From JAAYXE01 sp964391195 (GTDB taxonomy: Bacteria > Chloroflexota > Anaerolineae > Anaerolineales > UBA4823), in contig CAYMLG010000005.1 of the NCBI GenBank assembly GCA_964391195.1, positions 1 through 64,000 of the forward strand: DNA of 64,000 nt, read 5' to 3'. The stretch's first letter is position 1; every line of letters starts with the position of its first letter. The notes under the pieces are model-generated. The model saw nothing but the letters and a program-made list of their open reading frames with translations, ran no database searches and was not told where the DNA came from. This document shows, one piece after another, positions 8,458-17,255 of the stretch. Made by a program: the position numbers and the translations under genes.

Positions 8458-9300
8458 TCACTCCACCAGTCTCGGTGTGCGCGGCCCGGTGCGTTCGCGA
8501 TGTAACAGCAGCAGGACCAGCCCACCCAACATCAGGGCGGTCCCCAGGCCCACCAGGCGCATCAGGTTCTGCACCAGCAGGGTGTACTGCCCGCTCACAG
8601 GATCGTAGGCGTAGCACAGCAGGAAGAGCCGGTCCACCGGCGAAGCGATCTGCTCTCGGGAAGCTTCCACAATCCCCAGGCGCAGGTCTTTGGCCGGGTA
8701 ATCGAAGCCAAAGAAGTAGCGGGCAATGCGCCCCTCCGGGGTGAGCACCATCACCCCCGAGGGATGGGCGTATTCGTCCCGTTCGGGCAGGTAGGCGTAC
8801 TGGAAGCCCACAGCATCCGCCAGGCGGTCGATCGCCTCGTGTTCCCCGGTCAGGAAATGCCAGCCCCCGGCGGTCTCCGGGCGCCCATAGGCCGCCAGGT
8901 AAACCTCTTCCTTCTCTTTCGCCAGCTCGGGCGTCTCCCCCGGGTCGATGCTGGCGATCACCACCTCGAATTCCTCCCCCGGGGTCAGGGAGATCTCCCG
9001 CAGCCTGGCGGCCAGGTCGTTCAGAACCAGGCTGCACAGCATGGGGCAATCGTAATAAGCCAGCACCAACACCACCGGGGTCCTTCCCAGGTATGCCCCG
9101 AGCGTCACCCTCTGCCCGTTCTCATCCACGAAGTTCAACTCCGTGGGGACCGCGGCGTTCAGCTTCTGCTCGAAGGCCACATCGGTCAGCGGGTCGCCGC
9201 CATCGTGCGCCCGGGCCGGTGTGGCGGAAGCGCCCGGCAGCATGGCTGCTATCAACAGCAGCGCGGCCGCCGTCCGCCTCCAGAGTCGGGTCCAGAGCAT
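8458..9300 (-). CDS. SCO1/SenC family copper chaperone for CuA assembly
   Basis: A 280-residue thioredoxin-fold protein that delivers copper to the CuA site of oxidase subunit II. It has an N-terminal signal or anchor (about 8-30, ALLLIAAMLPGASA), the copper-binding CPMLC motif within YYDCPMLCSLVLNDL near residue 87, and a candidate third ligand His in EYAHPSGVMVL. A second hydrophobic segment near the C-terminus (GTALMLGGLVLLLLH) suggests the protein is held at both ends, longer than a minimal SCO. It directly abuts the upstream cytochrome gene and lies next to coxB, its expected client. Confidence 0.92.
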   Translation of the reverse strand: MLWTRLWRRTAAALLLIAAMLPGASATPARAHDGGDPLTDVAFEQKLNAAVPTELNFVDENGQRVTLGAYLGRTPVVLVLAYYDCPMLCSLVLNDLAARLREISLTPGEEFEVVIASIDPGETPELAKEKEEVYLAAYGRPETAGGWHFLTGEHEAIDRLADAVGFQYAYLPERDEYAHPSGVMVLTPEGRIARYFFGFDYPAKDLRLGIVEASREQIASPVDRLFLLCYAYDPVSGQYTLLVQNLMRLVGLGTALMLGGLVLLLLHRERTGPRTPRLVE

Positions 9301-10023
9301 TCATTCCTCCTGCAAAGATTGTATGTAGGCCACCAGCGCCGCCAACTGCTCATCATCTACCCGTCCAGCGAAGGATGGCATGATCGGCTGGTAGCCCTGG
9401 ACGACATGCGCCATCGGCTCGAGGATCGACTGGCGCAGATATTCCTCATCGGCGGTGATCGTGTTGCCGTCCTCCAGCGCCACGGTCTCACCCGCCACCC
9501 CCACCAGGCTGGGGGCCAGGTTGGTGTCCTGCGCCATATGGCAGCCGCTGCAGCCCAGTTCCTGGAACAGGCTCGCCCCCTGTCCGGCCGCCTCGCCCTC
9601 TTCGCCGGGCGGCGCAGTGTCCCCGGTTATCTCAGTCTCACCAACCGGCGGCAACTCCGGGCCCTGCTCGGCGATGATCTCCATCGCCTGCCTGATCGGG
9701 ATGCGAGCCCGCCCATCTTCCAGGCCATAGCTGTTCAGCCTGGCCTCCTGCGTCGCCCGCAGCTCGATCAGGTCTTGCCCTGGGGCCGATTGCAGCCGGG
9801 GCTCGGGGAAGGCCGGCGCGACCTCGCCCGGTTCCAGGGCCTCGCCAGATGGAAAGCGCGGCGCCAGCACGCCCCACAGGACGGTGACCAGCACGTTCAC
9901 CGCCACGATCATCGCCAACACCGCCGCCCCGGCGAGGATCAGGTTGCGCAGGTTCAGATCCGAGGCCTCTTCGTGAGCTTCGGATTGTTTTTGCTGCTGG
10001 TGTCTGTCGCCTGGCTTCGCCAT
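9301..10023 (-). CDS. Membrane-anchored monoheme cytochrome c
   Basis: A 240-residue protein with a hydrophilic 24-residue N-terminus, one membrane helix (about 26-52) and a periplasmic middle region. Its C-terminal class I cytochrome c domain has heme motif CSGCH near residue 154 and distal Met in QPIMPSFAGR. The middle contains IPIRQAMEII, a stretch seen in cytochromes linked to ACIII and caa3 operons. The heme domain matches the coxB cytochrome domain almost throughout. It probably relays electrons between ACIII and CoxB. It lies nine bases after actF, and its stop directly abuts the SCO start. Confidence 0.9.
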   Translation of the reverse strand: MAKPGDRHQQQKQSEAHEEASDLNLRNLILAGAAVLAMIVAVNVLVTVLWGVLAPRFPSGEALEPGEVAPAFPEPRLQSAPGQDLIELRATQEARLNSYGLEDGRARIPIRQAMEIIAEQGPELPPVGETEITGDTAPPGEEGEAAGQGASLFQELGCSGCHMAQDTNLAPSLVGVAGETVALEDGNTITADEEYLRQSILEPMAHVVQGYQPIMPSFAGRVDDEQLAALVAYIQSLQEE

Positions 10024-10032
10024 ATCCCTGTC

Positions 10033-11241
10033 CTAAGTCGTCACCCGCCCCTCTCCGGCCTGGCCGCGCAATAGCTGCGGCACAACCGGCTGCGGGGTGC
10101 GTATCAGGTGCCAGAAGAACGCTGCCAGCCACAGCCCGCCCAGGGCGACCGGTGCCGCCAGGTCGAGCCAGTGCACCTGCAGCACCCCAGGAGAGAAGGC
10201 CGGCATCACGTGCCAGTAGTAATCCAGGAAGCGGGCAACCAGCATCAGCGCCGCCAGCCCGATCAACACCCGCGGGTTGCGCTTGGTCGAAACGGGCAGC
10301 AGCACCAGGAAGGGCAGCGCAAACTGGATGGCGAAAGCCGCCAGCCCCACCCACAGCCAACCGCCCACCCCGCGGTAGATGTACCAGAGCGCTTCCCGAG
10401 GGATATTCCCGGCCCAGATCACCAGGTACTGAGAGTAGGCGATGTAGGCCCAGAAGATCACCGCCGAGAACACGATCGCCCCCAGGTCGCGGATCAGCCG
10501 CGGGGTGACGATCTCGTCCAGCGGGCGGAGCCGGGCCAGCAGCGGCAGGAACAGCAGCGCAAACCCGATCCCCGCCAGCGCCTGCCCGGTCACAATCAGC
10601 ATCCCAAACACCGTGGACTGCCATTCGGGCTGCAAAGACATGATCCAGTCAAAGGAGGCGAAGGTCATCGTCAAACCGTAGGCCAGGATGCCGAGGGCGC
10701 TGATCCGCTGCAGCCGCCGCCGCAGCACGGGGTCGGTGGTATAGGCCGGGTTGGGCGCCCACCGCGACAGCACCCAGGCCAGGGCCAGCCACACGGCGAA
10801 ATAGAGCGCTGCCCGCCCCACGAAGAAGGGGATATTCAAGTAGGGTGCCTTGTGCTGCAGCAGGGCATCCTCCGCCACCAGCTCGGGCCGCGCCCAGGGG
10901 TACAGGTGCTGCAGCCCGAAGATCAAGGGGATGAACAACAGGGCCATCGCCCACAGCGCCTTATAGCTCGCCTCCAGCACTCGCCGGATCAGGTAGCCCC
11001 AGTCGCCGCCCACCAGGTAATGCAGCATCCCCATCCCCAGCGAGCCCAGGGAGATGCTCAGCCAGAACAGGAAGGCCACCAGGTAGGCCCGGAAGAACGG
11101 TCCCGGCCCGGCCAGCAGCAGCCCGGCGACCAGAGCCGCCGCGGCCACCAACCCAATGATCAGGCTGGTCCGCCATGCACGCTGCAGGCGCGGGTGCAGG
11201 CTCTCGAACTCAAGGCCGGGTGCTTTGTCGATCTCGCTCAC
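10033..11241 (-). CDS. actF: Alternative complex III subunit ActF (NrfD-related membrane subunit)
   Basis: A 402-residue integral membrane protein with about ten helices, homologous in layout to ActC/NrfD but without its own Fe-S or heme motifs. In ACIII it forms one of the two large membrane subunits. The start is the GTG at 11241. It overlaps the actE stop as GTGA, is preceded by GGAGG seven bases upstream, and gives the expected opening MSEIDKAPGLEFESLHPRLQ. An upstream in-frame start at 11340 would add 33 implausible residues inside actE. The gene follows actE, as in known act operons. Confidence 0.9.
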   Translation of the reverse strand: MSEIDKAPGLEFESLHPRLQRAWRTSLIIGLVAAAALVAGLLLAGPGPFFRAYLVAFLFWLSISLGSLGMGMLHYLVGGDWGYLIRRVLEASYKALWAMALLFIPLIFGLQHLYPWARPELVAEDALLQHKAPYLNIPFFVGRAALYFAVWLALAWVLSRWAPNPAYTTDPVLRRRLQRISALGILAYGLTMTFASFDWIMSLQPEWQSTVFGMLIVTGQALAGIGFALLFLPLLARLRPLDEIVTPRLIRDLGAIVFSAVIFWAYIAYSQYLVIWAGNIPREALWYIYRGVGGWLWVGLAAFAIQFALPFLVLLPVSTKRNPRVLIGLAALMLVARFLDYYWHVMPAFSPGVLQVHWLDLAAPVALGGLWLAAFFWHLIRTPQPVVPQLLRGQAGEGRVTT

Positions 11242-11831
11242 TGCCCGTCCTCCAACCGCTCCAACTCTTCGGGCGGGATGCTGTCTGGTGAGGCGTTCTG
11301 GCTCAACTGCAGCGCCCGCACATAAGCCGTGATCGCCCAACGGTCGGCCGGCGGGACGCGGTAGCCATAAGCGAACATCTGCCCGAAGCCGTTGGTGATC
11401 ACGTCGAAGTAGTGCCCCGGCGGCGCATCCCGCAGCCTCTGCTCGTGGAAGGACGGCGGCGCCGGCATCCCCCGCTGCACGATCATCCCGTCCCCTTCGC
11501 CGGTCAGCCCATGGCAGGGCGAGCAGAAGATGTCGTACCGCTCCTGGCCTCGTTCGAGCACCTGCAGCGTGACCTCGATCGGGAAATCCTGCAGCAGCTC
11601 CCCGTCATCCGACCGCCCGGTGAGGAATCTCGAGTCCATCTGCGCCTCCTGGCGGGGCACCGTGTTGGCCGGGACCGGGCGGGCGGAGGTGCCGTCCTCC
11701 CAGAATTCGCTGAACTCGTACGGTTCGTAACGCGGCTGGTCCTGCATCTGGTCGCAGGCAGCCGAGGCCAGCGCCAGGACGGCCAGGAAGATTCCCAGCC
11801 TGATCCTGCGCCACGGCTTCACGAACATCAT
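11238..11831 (-). CDS. actE: Alternative complex III subunit ActE, monoheme cytochrome c lipoprotein
   Basis: A 197-residue cytochrome with a lipoprotein signal (RLGIFLAVLALASAAC, lipobox before Cys) and one heme motif CSPCH, followed by GLTGEGDGMIVQRGMPAPPSF. The ending RWAITAYVRALQLSQNA is typical of ActE and related cytochromes. It carries electrons out of ACIII on the periplasmic face. The start is taken as the ATG at 11831, with AAAGG nine bases upstream and no overlap with actD; in-frame starts further upstream overlap actD and precede no signal sequence. Its stop overlaps the actF GTG. Confidence 0.9.
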   Translation of the reverse strand: MMFVKPWRRIRLGIFLAVLALASAACDQMQDQPRYEPYEFSEFWEDGTSARPVPANTVPRQEAQMDSRFLTGRSDDGELLQDFPIEVTLQVLERGQERYDIFCSPCHGLTGEGDGMIVQRGMPAPPSFHEQRLRDAPPGHYFDVITNGFGQMFAYGYRVPPADRWAITAYVRALQLSQNASPDSIPPEELERLEDGQ

Positions 11832-11862
11832 GCCCGATCGCCTTTCACTATCCGCCCAACGT

Positions 11863-12408
11863 TCATGGCTCATACACATTCACCGAGGTAGGCCCCAGGC
11901 TCTCCAGGAACCGGCGGGTCTGCTGCAGGTCGAAGAGCGGGTCTTTGGCTTCGATCGCCAGGAAGAAATGGCTGCGACTGGCCAGTTCGAAGTTCGGGGC
12001 GTTGAACACCGGGTGGTAGGGCTGTGGCAGGCCGTTCAAGGCGAACATCCCCAACACTGCCGCAAAGGCCGCAAACAGGATGGTCAGTTCGAAGGTGATG
12101 GGGATGTACAGCGGCCAACTGTTCAGCGGGCGCCCGCCGGCGTTGATCGGGTAATCGATCACGGTAGCGATCACCTGCATCCCGTAGCCCACCACGGCCC
12201 CGGTCACCCCGCCGCCCAGCACGATGAGCGGCAGCCGCCAGCCGGGGCGCGGGCCCAGGGCCTCGTCCAGCCCTTCCACCGGGAAGGGCGAATAAGCGTC
12301 CATCTCCCGGTAGCCGGCTTCATACGCCGCCCGGGTGGCCGCCAGAACCTGCTCGGGTTCGTCAAACTCGGCGATCAAGCCATATACGCGCGGGAAAACA
12401 GCAGTCAT
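11863..12408 (-). CDS. actD: Alternative complex III subunit ActD (DUF3341)
   Basis: A 181-residue DUF3341 protein. It has a soluble N-terminus with VYGLIAEFDEPEQVLAATRA and the family motif DAYSPFPVEGLDEALG, then two membrane helices (LPLIVLGGGVTGAVVGYG and LTILFAAFAAVLGMFAL). ActD is a structural membrane subunit of ACIII with no cofactors. The start ATG at 12408 overlaps the actC stop by one base (TGATG). Confidence 0.93.
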   Translation of the reverse strand: MTAVFPRVYGLIAEFDEPEQVLAATRAAYEAGYREMDAYSPFPVEGLDEALGPRPGWRLPLIVLGGGVTGAVVGYGMQVIATVIDYPINAGGRPLNSWPLYIPITFELTILFAAFAAVLGMFALNGLPQPYHPVFNAPNFELASRSHFFLAIEAKDPLFDLQQTRRFLESLGPTSVNVYEP

Positions 12409-13778
12409 CAGTTCGCGTGCTCCTCAGTCTCATGTACCAGCTCCCGCATCTCGAAGATCGAGATCGCCGGCACGAAACGGATGAACAGGAAGATCAGGGT
12501 GAAGAAAAGGCCCAGGGTGCCGATGAAGGTGGCGTAGTCCCAGAAGGTGGGCACGTAAATCTCCCAAGATGATGGCAAGAAATCGTGGTACAGGCTGGTC
12601 ACGATGATAATAAAGCGCTCCAGCCACATGCCGATATTGATGATGATGGACAGGATGAACAGCAGCAGGGTGTTGCGCCGCACCCGCAGGGACCACAGCG
12701 CCTGCGGTAGAACGATGTTGAAGAGCAGCAGCCCGGCATACAGCCAGCCGTATTCGCCCACCACCCGGTTGGCGAAGGTCTGGATTTCGAAGATGTCACC
12801 GCTGTACCATGCGGTGAAGAACTCCATCAGGTAGCCGTAGGCCACGATCAGCCCCATCGACAGCATCACTTTGGCCATATTGTCCAGGTGGCGCAGGGTG
12901 ATGAAGTCTTCCAGCCCGTAAGCCTTGCGCAGGGGGATGGCCAGAGCAACCACCATGGCAAACCCGGAGTACACCGCCCCGGCAACGAAATAGGGCGGAA
13001 AGACCGTGGCATGCCACCCGGGGATCACCGAGTAAGCGAAGTCCATACCGATGATGGAGTGCACCGAGATCACCAGGGGCGTGGCCAACGCCGCCATGAG
13101 GAAATAAGCCCGCTGGTAGCGCGCCCAATGCCGGGCCGAGCCCCGCCAGCCCATCGCCGTTACCCCATAGACGATCTGCCAGAAGCGCGATTCGGCCCGG
13201 TCGCGCAGCGTGGCCAGGTCGGGGATCAGCCCCATGTACCAGAACAGGGCCGAGACTGTGCCGTAGGTGGCGATGGCGATAGCGTCCCAAACCAGCGGGC
13301 TGCGGAATTGTGGCCACAACCCCATGGTGTTGGGATAGGGGAAGATGTAGTAGGCGAACTGCGGGCGACCCAGATGCAGCAGGGGGAACATGGCGGCGTT
13401 GGCCACGGCGAACAAGGTCATGGCCTCTGCAAAGCGATTGATCGACGTCCGCCAGTCCTGGCGCATCAGCAGCAAGATGGCCGAGATCAGCGTGCCGGCG
13501 TGCCCGATCCCAATCCACCACACCAGGTTAATGATGGCGAAGCCCCAGGCCACCGGGATATTGACCCCCCAGATTCCCACCCCGCGGATGAACAGCCAGC
13601 CGACGGAGACCAGGAGCAGGTTCAGGAGCAGGAATGAGATGCCGAACCCCACCCACCAGAAGCGCGGCGTGCGCCGGGTGAGCACGATGGAGCTGATCTT
13701 ATCGGTGACCGTGGCGAAAGTATGCCCCGGTTCCAGGACCGGTACCTTTGCCTGTTTTTCTTCCACCCGTTCTTGCAT
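12408..13778 (-). CDS. actC: Alternative complex III subunit ActC (NrfD/PsrC-like quinol-oxidising membrane subunit)
   Basis: A 456-residue polytopic protein of the NrfD/PsrC family with about ten membrane helices. Diagnostic stretches are FWWVGFGISFLLLN, WWIGIGHAGTLISAILLL and HSIIGMDFAYSVIPGWHATVFPPYFVAGA. In ACIII this subunit carries the quinol site next to the ActB Fe-S clusters. A 225-base gap separates it from actB, wider than the other act junctions; that gap holds a degenerate copy of the palindromic repeat. The start ATG at 13778 has no strong Shine-Dalgarno sequence. Confidence 0.95.
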   Translation of the reverse strand: MQERVEEKQAKVPVLEPGHTFATVTDKISSIVLTRRTPRFWWVGFGISFLLLNLLLVSVGWLFIRGVGIWGVNIPVAWGFAIINLVWWIGIGHAGTLISAILLLMRQDWRTSINRFAEAMTLFAVANAAMFPLLHLGRPQFAYYIFPYPNTMGLWPQFRSPLVWDAIAIATYGTVSALFWYMGLIPDLATLRDRAESRFWQIVYGVTAMGWRGSARHWARYQRAYFLMAALATPLVISVHSIIGMDFAYSVIPGWHATVFPPYFVAGAVYSGFAMVVALAIPLRKAYGLEDFITLRHLDNMAKVMLSMGLIVAYGYLMEFFTAWYSGDIFEIQTFANRVVGEYGWLYAGLLLFNIVLPQALWSLRVRRNTLLLFILSIIINIGMWLERFIIIVTSLYHDFLPSSWEIYVPTFWDYATFIGTLGLFFTLIFLFIRFVPAISIFEMRELVHETEEHAN

Positions 13779-13862
13779 GACTGATCCCGTATCTTACGAC
13801 CTGTTGATCCTGTAATTGCTAATCGGCGTGGGTCATTCCCATAGCTGCGGCCTTTCCCACGT

Positions 13863-13917
13863 GTCATCCGGCGTGGCGAGCCTCGCGGCGCTCAGCGTCG
13901 TGACCGAAGGATATCCC
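13863..13917. repeat. Degenerate half copy of the palindromic repeat in the actB-actC gap
   Basis: GTCATCCGG, GTGGC, GCTCAGCG and GACCGAAGGAT occur in the same order and orientation as in the left half of the 7195-7334 element. The matching right half is not recognisable. Just beyond, four copies of ATCCGT (13957, 13969, 13978, 13992) lie between here and the actB stop. Nothing else is evident in this 225-base gap. Confidence 0.6.
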
Positions 13918-14003
13918 GCCATCCGGTGGTGGGGGAGGACGGATCGGGTCACCGCCATCCGTTGTTCCATCCGTCAAATCCGTTCTCAAAAATCCGTTGA
14001 CAG

Positions 14004-17000
14004 CTACGCCGCCCCGGGCATGTCCGGATTGGGGTTGCGCAGCCGGGCCAGGTAAGTGGTGCGCGGTTGGGTGCCGAGCTCCTCCAGCATGCCGTAGTTC
14101 AGCGGGGTATCCTTCCACTGCCGCACCTGGCTGTCTGGTTTGGCGATATCCCCGAAGCTGATCGCTTTCGCCGGGCAGGCCTGCTGGCAGGCGGTGACCA
14201 CCTCGCCGTCGTCGATCGGGCGGCCATCGATGCTCGCATTCACCCGGGCCTCCTGGATGCGCTGAATGCAGTAAGTGCACTTTTCCATCACCCCGCGGCT
14301 GCGCACGGTCACGTCCGGGTTGCGGCCCATCTTCAGCGGCAGCGTGTCGGCGTCGGCATACTGGAAGAAGTTGAAGCGCCGGACTTTGTAGGGGCAGTTG
14401 TTCGAGCAATAGCGGGTGCCGATACAGCGGTTGTACACCATCTCGTTCAGCCCTTCGCTGTCGTGCACGGTGGCGTTCACCGGGCAAACCGGCTCGCAGG
14501 GGGCCTTCTCGCAGTGCATGCACAGCACGGGCTGGAAGGAGACATCCGGCTGGTCCAGGTCGCCGTGGAAATAGCGGTCCACCCGCAGCCAGTGCATCTC
14601 CCGCCCCACCTGCACCTGCTCTTTGCCGACTACCGGGATGTTGTTCTCGGCCACGCAGGCCATCACGCAGGCGTTGCAGCCGGTGCAGCTGCTGAGGTTG
14701 ATGGCCATGCCCCAGGCGTTCGCCGGGTACTCGTATTCCGGATACAGGGAGGGCAGCTCGGGGACGGCCTCCTCTCCCCGCAGCCCCTCGGGGATCTCAA
14801 TCGCGTGTTCGAGCTCGTAGACGAAGTCCGGGTTCTGGAGGTACTCTTCCACCGTGCCCATGCGCACCAGGTCTCGCCCTTCCATGCGGAAGTGATCCTG
14901 GGTGGTGGCCAGCCGGTAGCGGCCTCCGGTGCGCCGGAGCGCCAGGCCATACCCGGCCCAGGGGGCGTCCGAAGTCCGCAGGGCGTAGGCGTTGAAGCCT
15001 TGCCCGGCAGCCACCTCGCCTCCGGTCGTTTGGCCATAGCCCAGGTGAACGGCCACGCTGTTCTCCGCCATCCCCGGCAGAATCCAGGCCGGGGCGCGCA
15101 CGGTGCGCTCCCGGTACAGTAATTCGACCACGTCCTCGTTCTGCAGCCCCAGGCGGGCGGCGGTCGCCGGGCTGACGAAGGCCGCGTTATCCCAGGTAAG
15201 CTTGGTCAGCGGCTTGGGCAGCTCTTGCAGCCAGGCGTTGTAGGCGAAGCGCCCATCCCACACCGAGGGGTCGGGGGCGAAGACCAGTTCCAGGCTTTCG
15301 GGGTCGAAGGGCGCTTCGAGGTCCTGGTTGAGCTCGGCCAGCAGTTCCGCGCGCAGGTTCAGGTCCTCCCGCGCGGAGAGGGTGGTGCCGGGGACGACGC
15401 CATCATGCAAGGCGCGGCGCCAAAAACGGTCGAACCCGCCGGCGAGCGCCTCGTCCGCATCGCCGCCGGTCTGGATCAGTGGGCGCCCGGGTTGCACGAC
15501 ATCTGCTGGTTCGCCTTCTTCCCCGGCGGCCGGCGTGCCTTCCGCCCCTTCCTCAGATTGAGACGTTGGTACGGCAGTCCCGGCCCCGGCCTCTTCGCCC
15601 GCCTCGGGCGCCGCGACCGCGCCGCCGGCCTGCTCGAACTGGGCCTGCCAGAAGGAGCGGACGATCTCGTAGCCCTCTTGTCCTGCCTGGCCCAGCATGG
15701 CCGCCAGCAGTTCGTATGCCGAGCGGGAATTGTACAGCGGTAAGATCAGCGGTTGGATGATGGTGACCGTGCCGTCGTAGGCGCGGGTATCGCCCCAGGC
15801 TTCTAAATAGTGTGATTGGGGGATATGCCAGTCGGACATGGCGGCGGTCGCATTGTCGAAAGCGCCCAGGTAAACGCGCAGACCGGCGTTTTCAAAAGCC
15901 GCCGGGAAGTCCAGGTCGGCGGGGGCCGTGTAGACCGGATCGCCCCCAATGACCACCAGCAGTTCCACCGCTCCATCCCGCAGGGCCTGGGCCAGTTCGA
16001 CCAGCCCACCGGTCTGGTCCGCCGGCTGGGCTTCCACCGGGTCGGTGTATACCACCGTTTGGCCGGTGTTTCCCAGGGCTTCGTTCATCGCATGGGCCAG
16101 GGCGTGCACCTGCGGAGGCTGCTGCGGCCCGGCCAGCACCAGGCCAGCACCCGAATGGCTTTGCAGATCGGCAGCCAGCGCCTCAACCCAGCCCGCCGGC
16201 ACAGGGATAGCTCCCTGTGGGGGCTCCACCTCGATCCCCAACTGGCGGGCGACCAGCCGGGCAAAGCCGGGGACCTGACCGGCCTGCAGCGCCAGGCGAT
16301 GGTCGGCGCTGGCGCCGGTGATCGTGGGGCTGCTCTCCACCACGTACAAGCGGTTCATGTCCGCGACCTCTCCCTCGGCCGGGTTGCGGCGCAAAGCGAA
16401 CTCGCGCATGTACCGCAGGCTGCCCGGTTCACGGAACAGGAAGTCGCTGTCCAGGGAGAGGATCACATCCGCCCGGTCGAAGCGGTATTGCGGCTCGACC
16501 GGTTCACCAAAGGCCATCACTGCCCCCTGGCGGGCGTTATCGCCCCGCGCCGGGTCGTACTGGTACCAGCGGGCCTGCGGGTACTGCTCCAGCAGAGCTC
16601 GAATCTGCGCGGCCAGGGTGGGGGAGGTGATGGTCCCGGTGAGCAGGTGCAGCCCCTGGCCCTGCCGCTCGTTCTGGGCCTGGAGGGCGTTGTTGAGCTC
16701 GGCCAGAAAGCTTTCCCAGGGCCGGATGCGCCCCCGGTTGGTGATCACCTGAGCGCGCGCGGGGTCGTACAGGTCGAGGATCGAGGCCTGGGCGAAGGCA
16801 TCCGTCGCTCCCAGGCTGGCGGGGTGCTGCGGGTTGCCCTCGACTTTGATTGGCCGGCCCTGGTGGCTCTCCACCAGCAGGCCGCGGGCGTAGCCGTCCA
16901 GTTCCATCGCCGTGGCGAAATACTGCGGAATGCCGGGGGTCAGGTCGGCGGGGGGCTCGACATACGGCATGATCAGCTCGGCCGGTTGGGGGACGCAGGC

Positions 17001-17255
17001 CGCAAGCCCGGCCAGGGCCAGCGGCGCAGCCAGCAGTTTCAGGAAGTCACGCCGGCTGAGGTGCTGGACCCAGGAGGTTTCGCGGGGGAACTCCTGGTGC
17101 AGGAAATCCAGGAACTCCTCGCTCTCCGCCAGTTCTTCCAGGCTGGTCCAGGCTTTCTTTTTCCCCTCGCGCGAAAGCCGCTCTTGGATGGCGACCAGGT
17201 CGAGCGGCGGTCGTCCGGAGTCGTCAGTAGGCATGGTTTGGTTTACCGGTGGCAT
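14004..17255 (-). CDS. actB: Alternative complex III subunit ActB (molybdopterin-oxidoreductase-like plus Fe-S fusion)
   Basis: About 1083 residues. A soluble leader is followed by a twin-arginine signal SRRDFLKLLAAPLALAGLAAC, ending in a lipobox-like Cys, so the protein is probably Tat-exported and lipid-anchored. The large middle region is the molybdopterin-oxidoreductase fold, which in ActB is known to lack the cofactor. The C-terminal 250 residues hold four cysteine clusters: CTGCNACVMAC, CMHCEKAPCEPVC, CIGTRYCSNNC and CTYCIQR...CQQACPAK. An acidic Gly/Ala/Glu linker lies at about 545-600. No start has a good ribosome-binding site. The ATG at 17255 overlaps actA by 13 bases, and the ATG at 17234 is a non-overlapping alternative. 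Confidence 0.93.
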   Translation of the reverse strand: MPPVNQTMPTDDSGRPPLDLVAIQERLSREGKKKAWTSLEELAESEEFLDFLHQEFPRETSWVQHLSRRDFLKLLAAPLALAGLAACVPQPAELIMPYVEPPADLTPGIPQYFATAMELDGYARGLLVESHQGRPIKVEGNPQHPASLGATDAFAQASILDLYDPARAQVITNRGRIRPWESFLAELNNALQAQNERQGQGLHLLTGTITSPTLAAQIRALLEQYPQARWYQYDPARGDNARQGAVMAFGEPVEPQYRFDRADVILSLDSDFLFREPGSLRYMREFALRRNPAEGEVADMNRLYVVESSPTITGASADHRLALQAGQVPGFARLVARQLGIEVEPPQGAIPVPAGWVEALAADLQSHSGAGLVLAGPQQPPQVHALAHAMNEALGNTGQTVVYTDPVEAQPADQTGGLVELAQALRDGAVELLVVIGGDPVYTAPADLDFPAAFENAGLRVYLGAFDNATAAMSDWHIPQSHYLEAWGDTRAYDGTVTIIQPLILPLYNSRSAYELLAAMLGQAGQEGYEIVRSFWQAQFEQAGGAVAAPEAGEEAGAGTAVPTSQSEEGAEGTPAAGEEGEPADVVQPGRPLIQTGGDADEALAGGFDRFWRRALHDGVVPGTTLSAREDLNLRAELLAELNQDLEAPFDPESLELVFAPDPSVWDGRFAYNAWLQELPKPLTKLTWDNAAFVSPATAARLGLQNEDVVELLYRERTVRAPAWILPGMAENSVAVHLGYGQTTGGEVAAGQGFNAYALRTSDAPWAGYGLALRRTGGRYRLATTQDHFRMEGRDLVRMGTVEEYLQNPDFVYELEHAIEIPEGLRGEEAVPELPSLYPEYEYPANAWGMAINLSSCTGCNACVMACVAENNIPVVGKEQVQVGREMHWLRVDRYFHGDLDQPDVSFQPVLCMHCEKAPCEPVCPVNATVHDSEGLNEMVYNRCIGTRYCSNNCPYKVRRFNFFQYADADTLPLKMGRNPDVTVRSRGVMEKCTYCIQRIQEARVNASIDGRPIDDGEVVTACQQACPAKAISFGDIAKPDSQVRQWKDTPLNYGMLEELGTQPRTTYLARLRNPNPDMPGAA

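Noticed and set aside
8764..10074. 436-codon plus-strand frame opposite SCO and the cytochrome gene
   Set aside because: Antisense shadow of high-GC genes; no recognisable motif.
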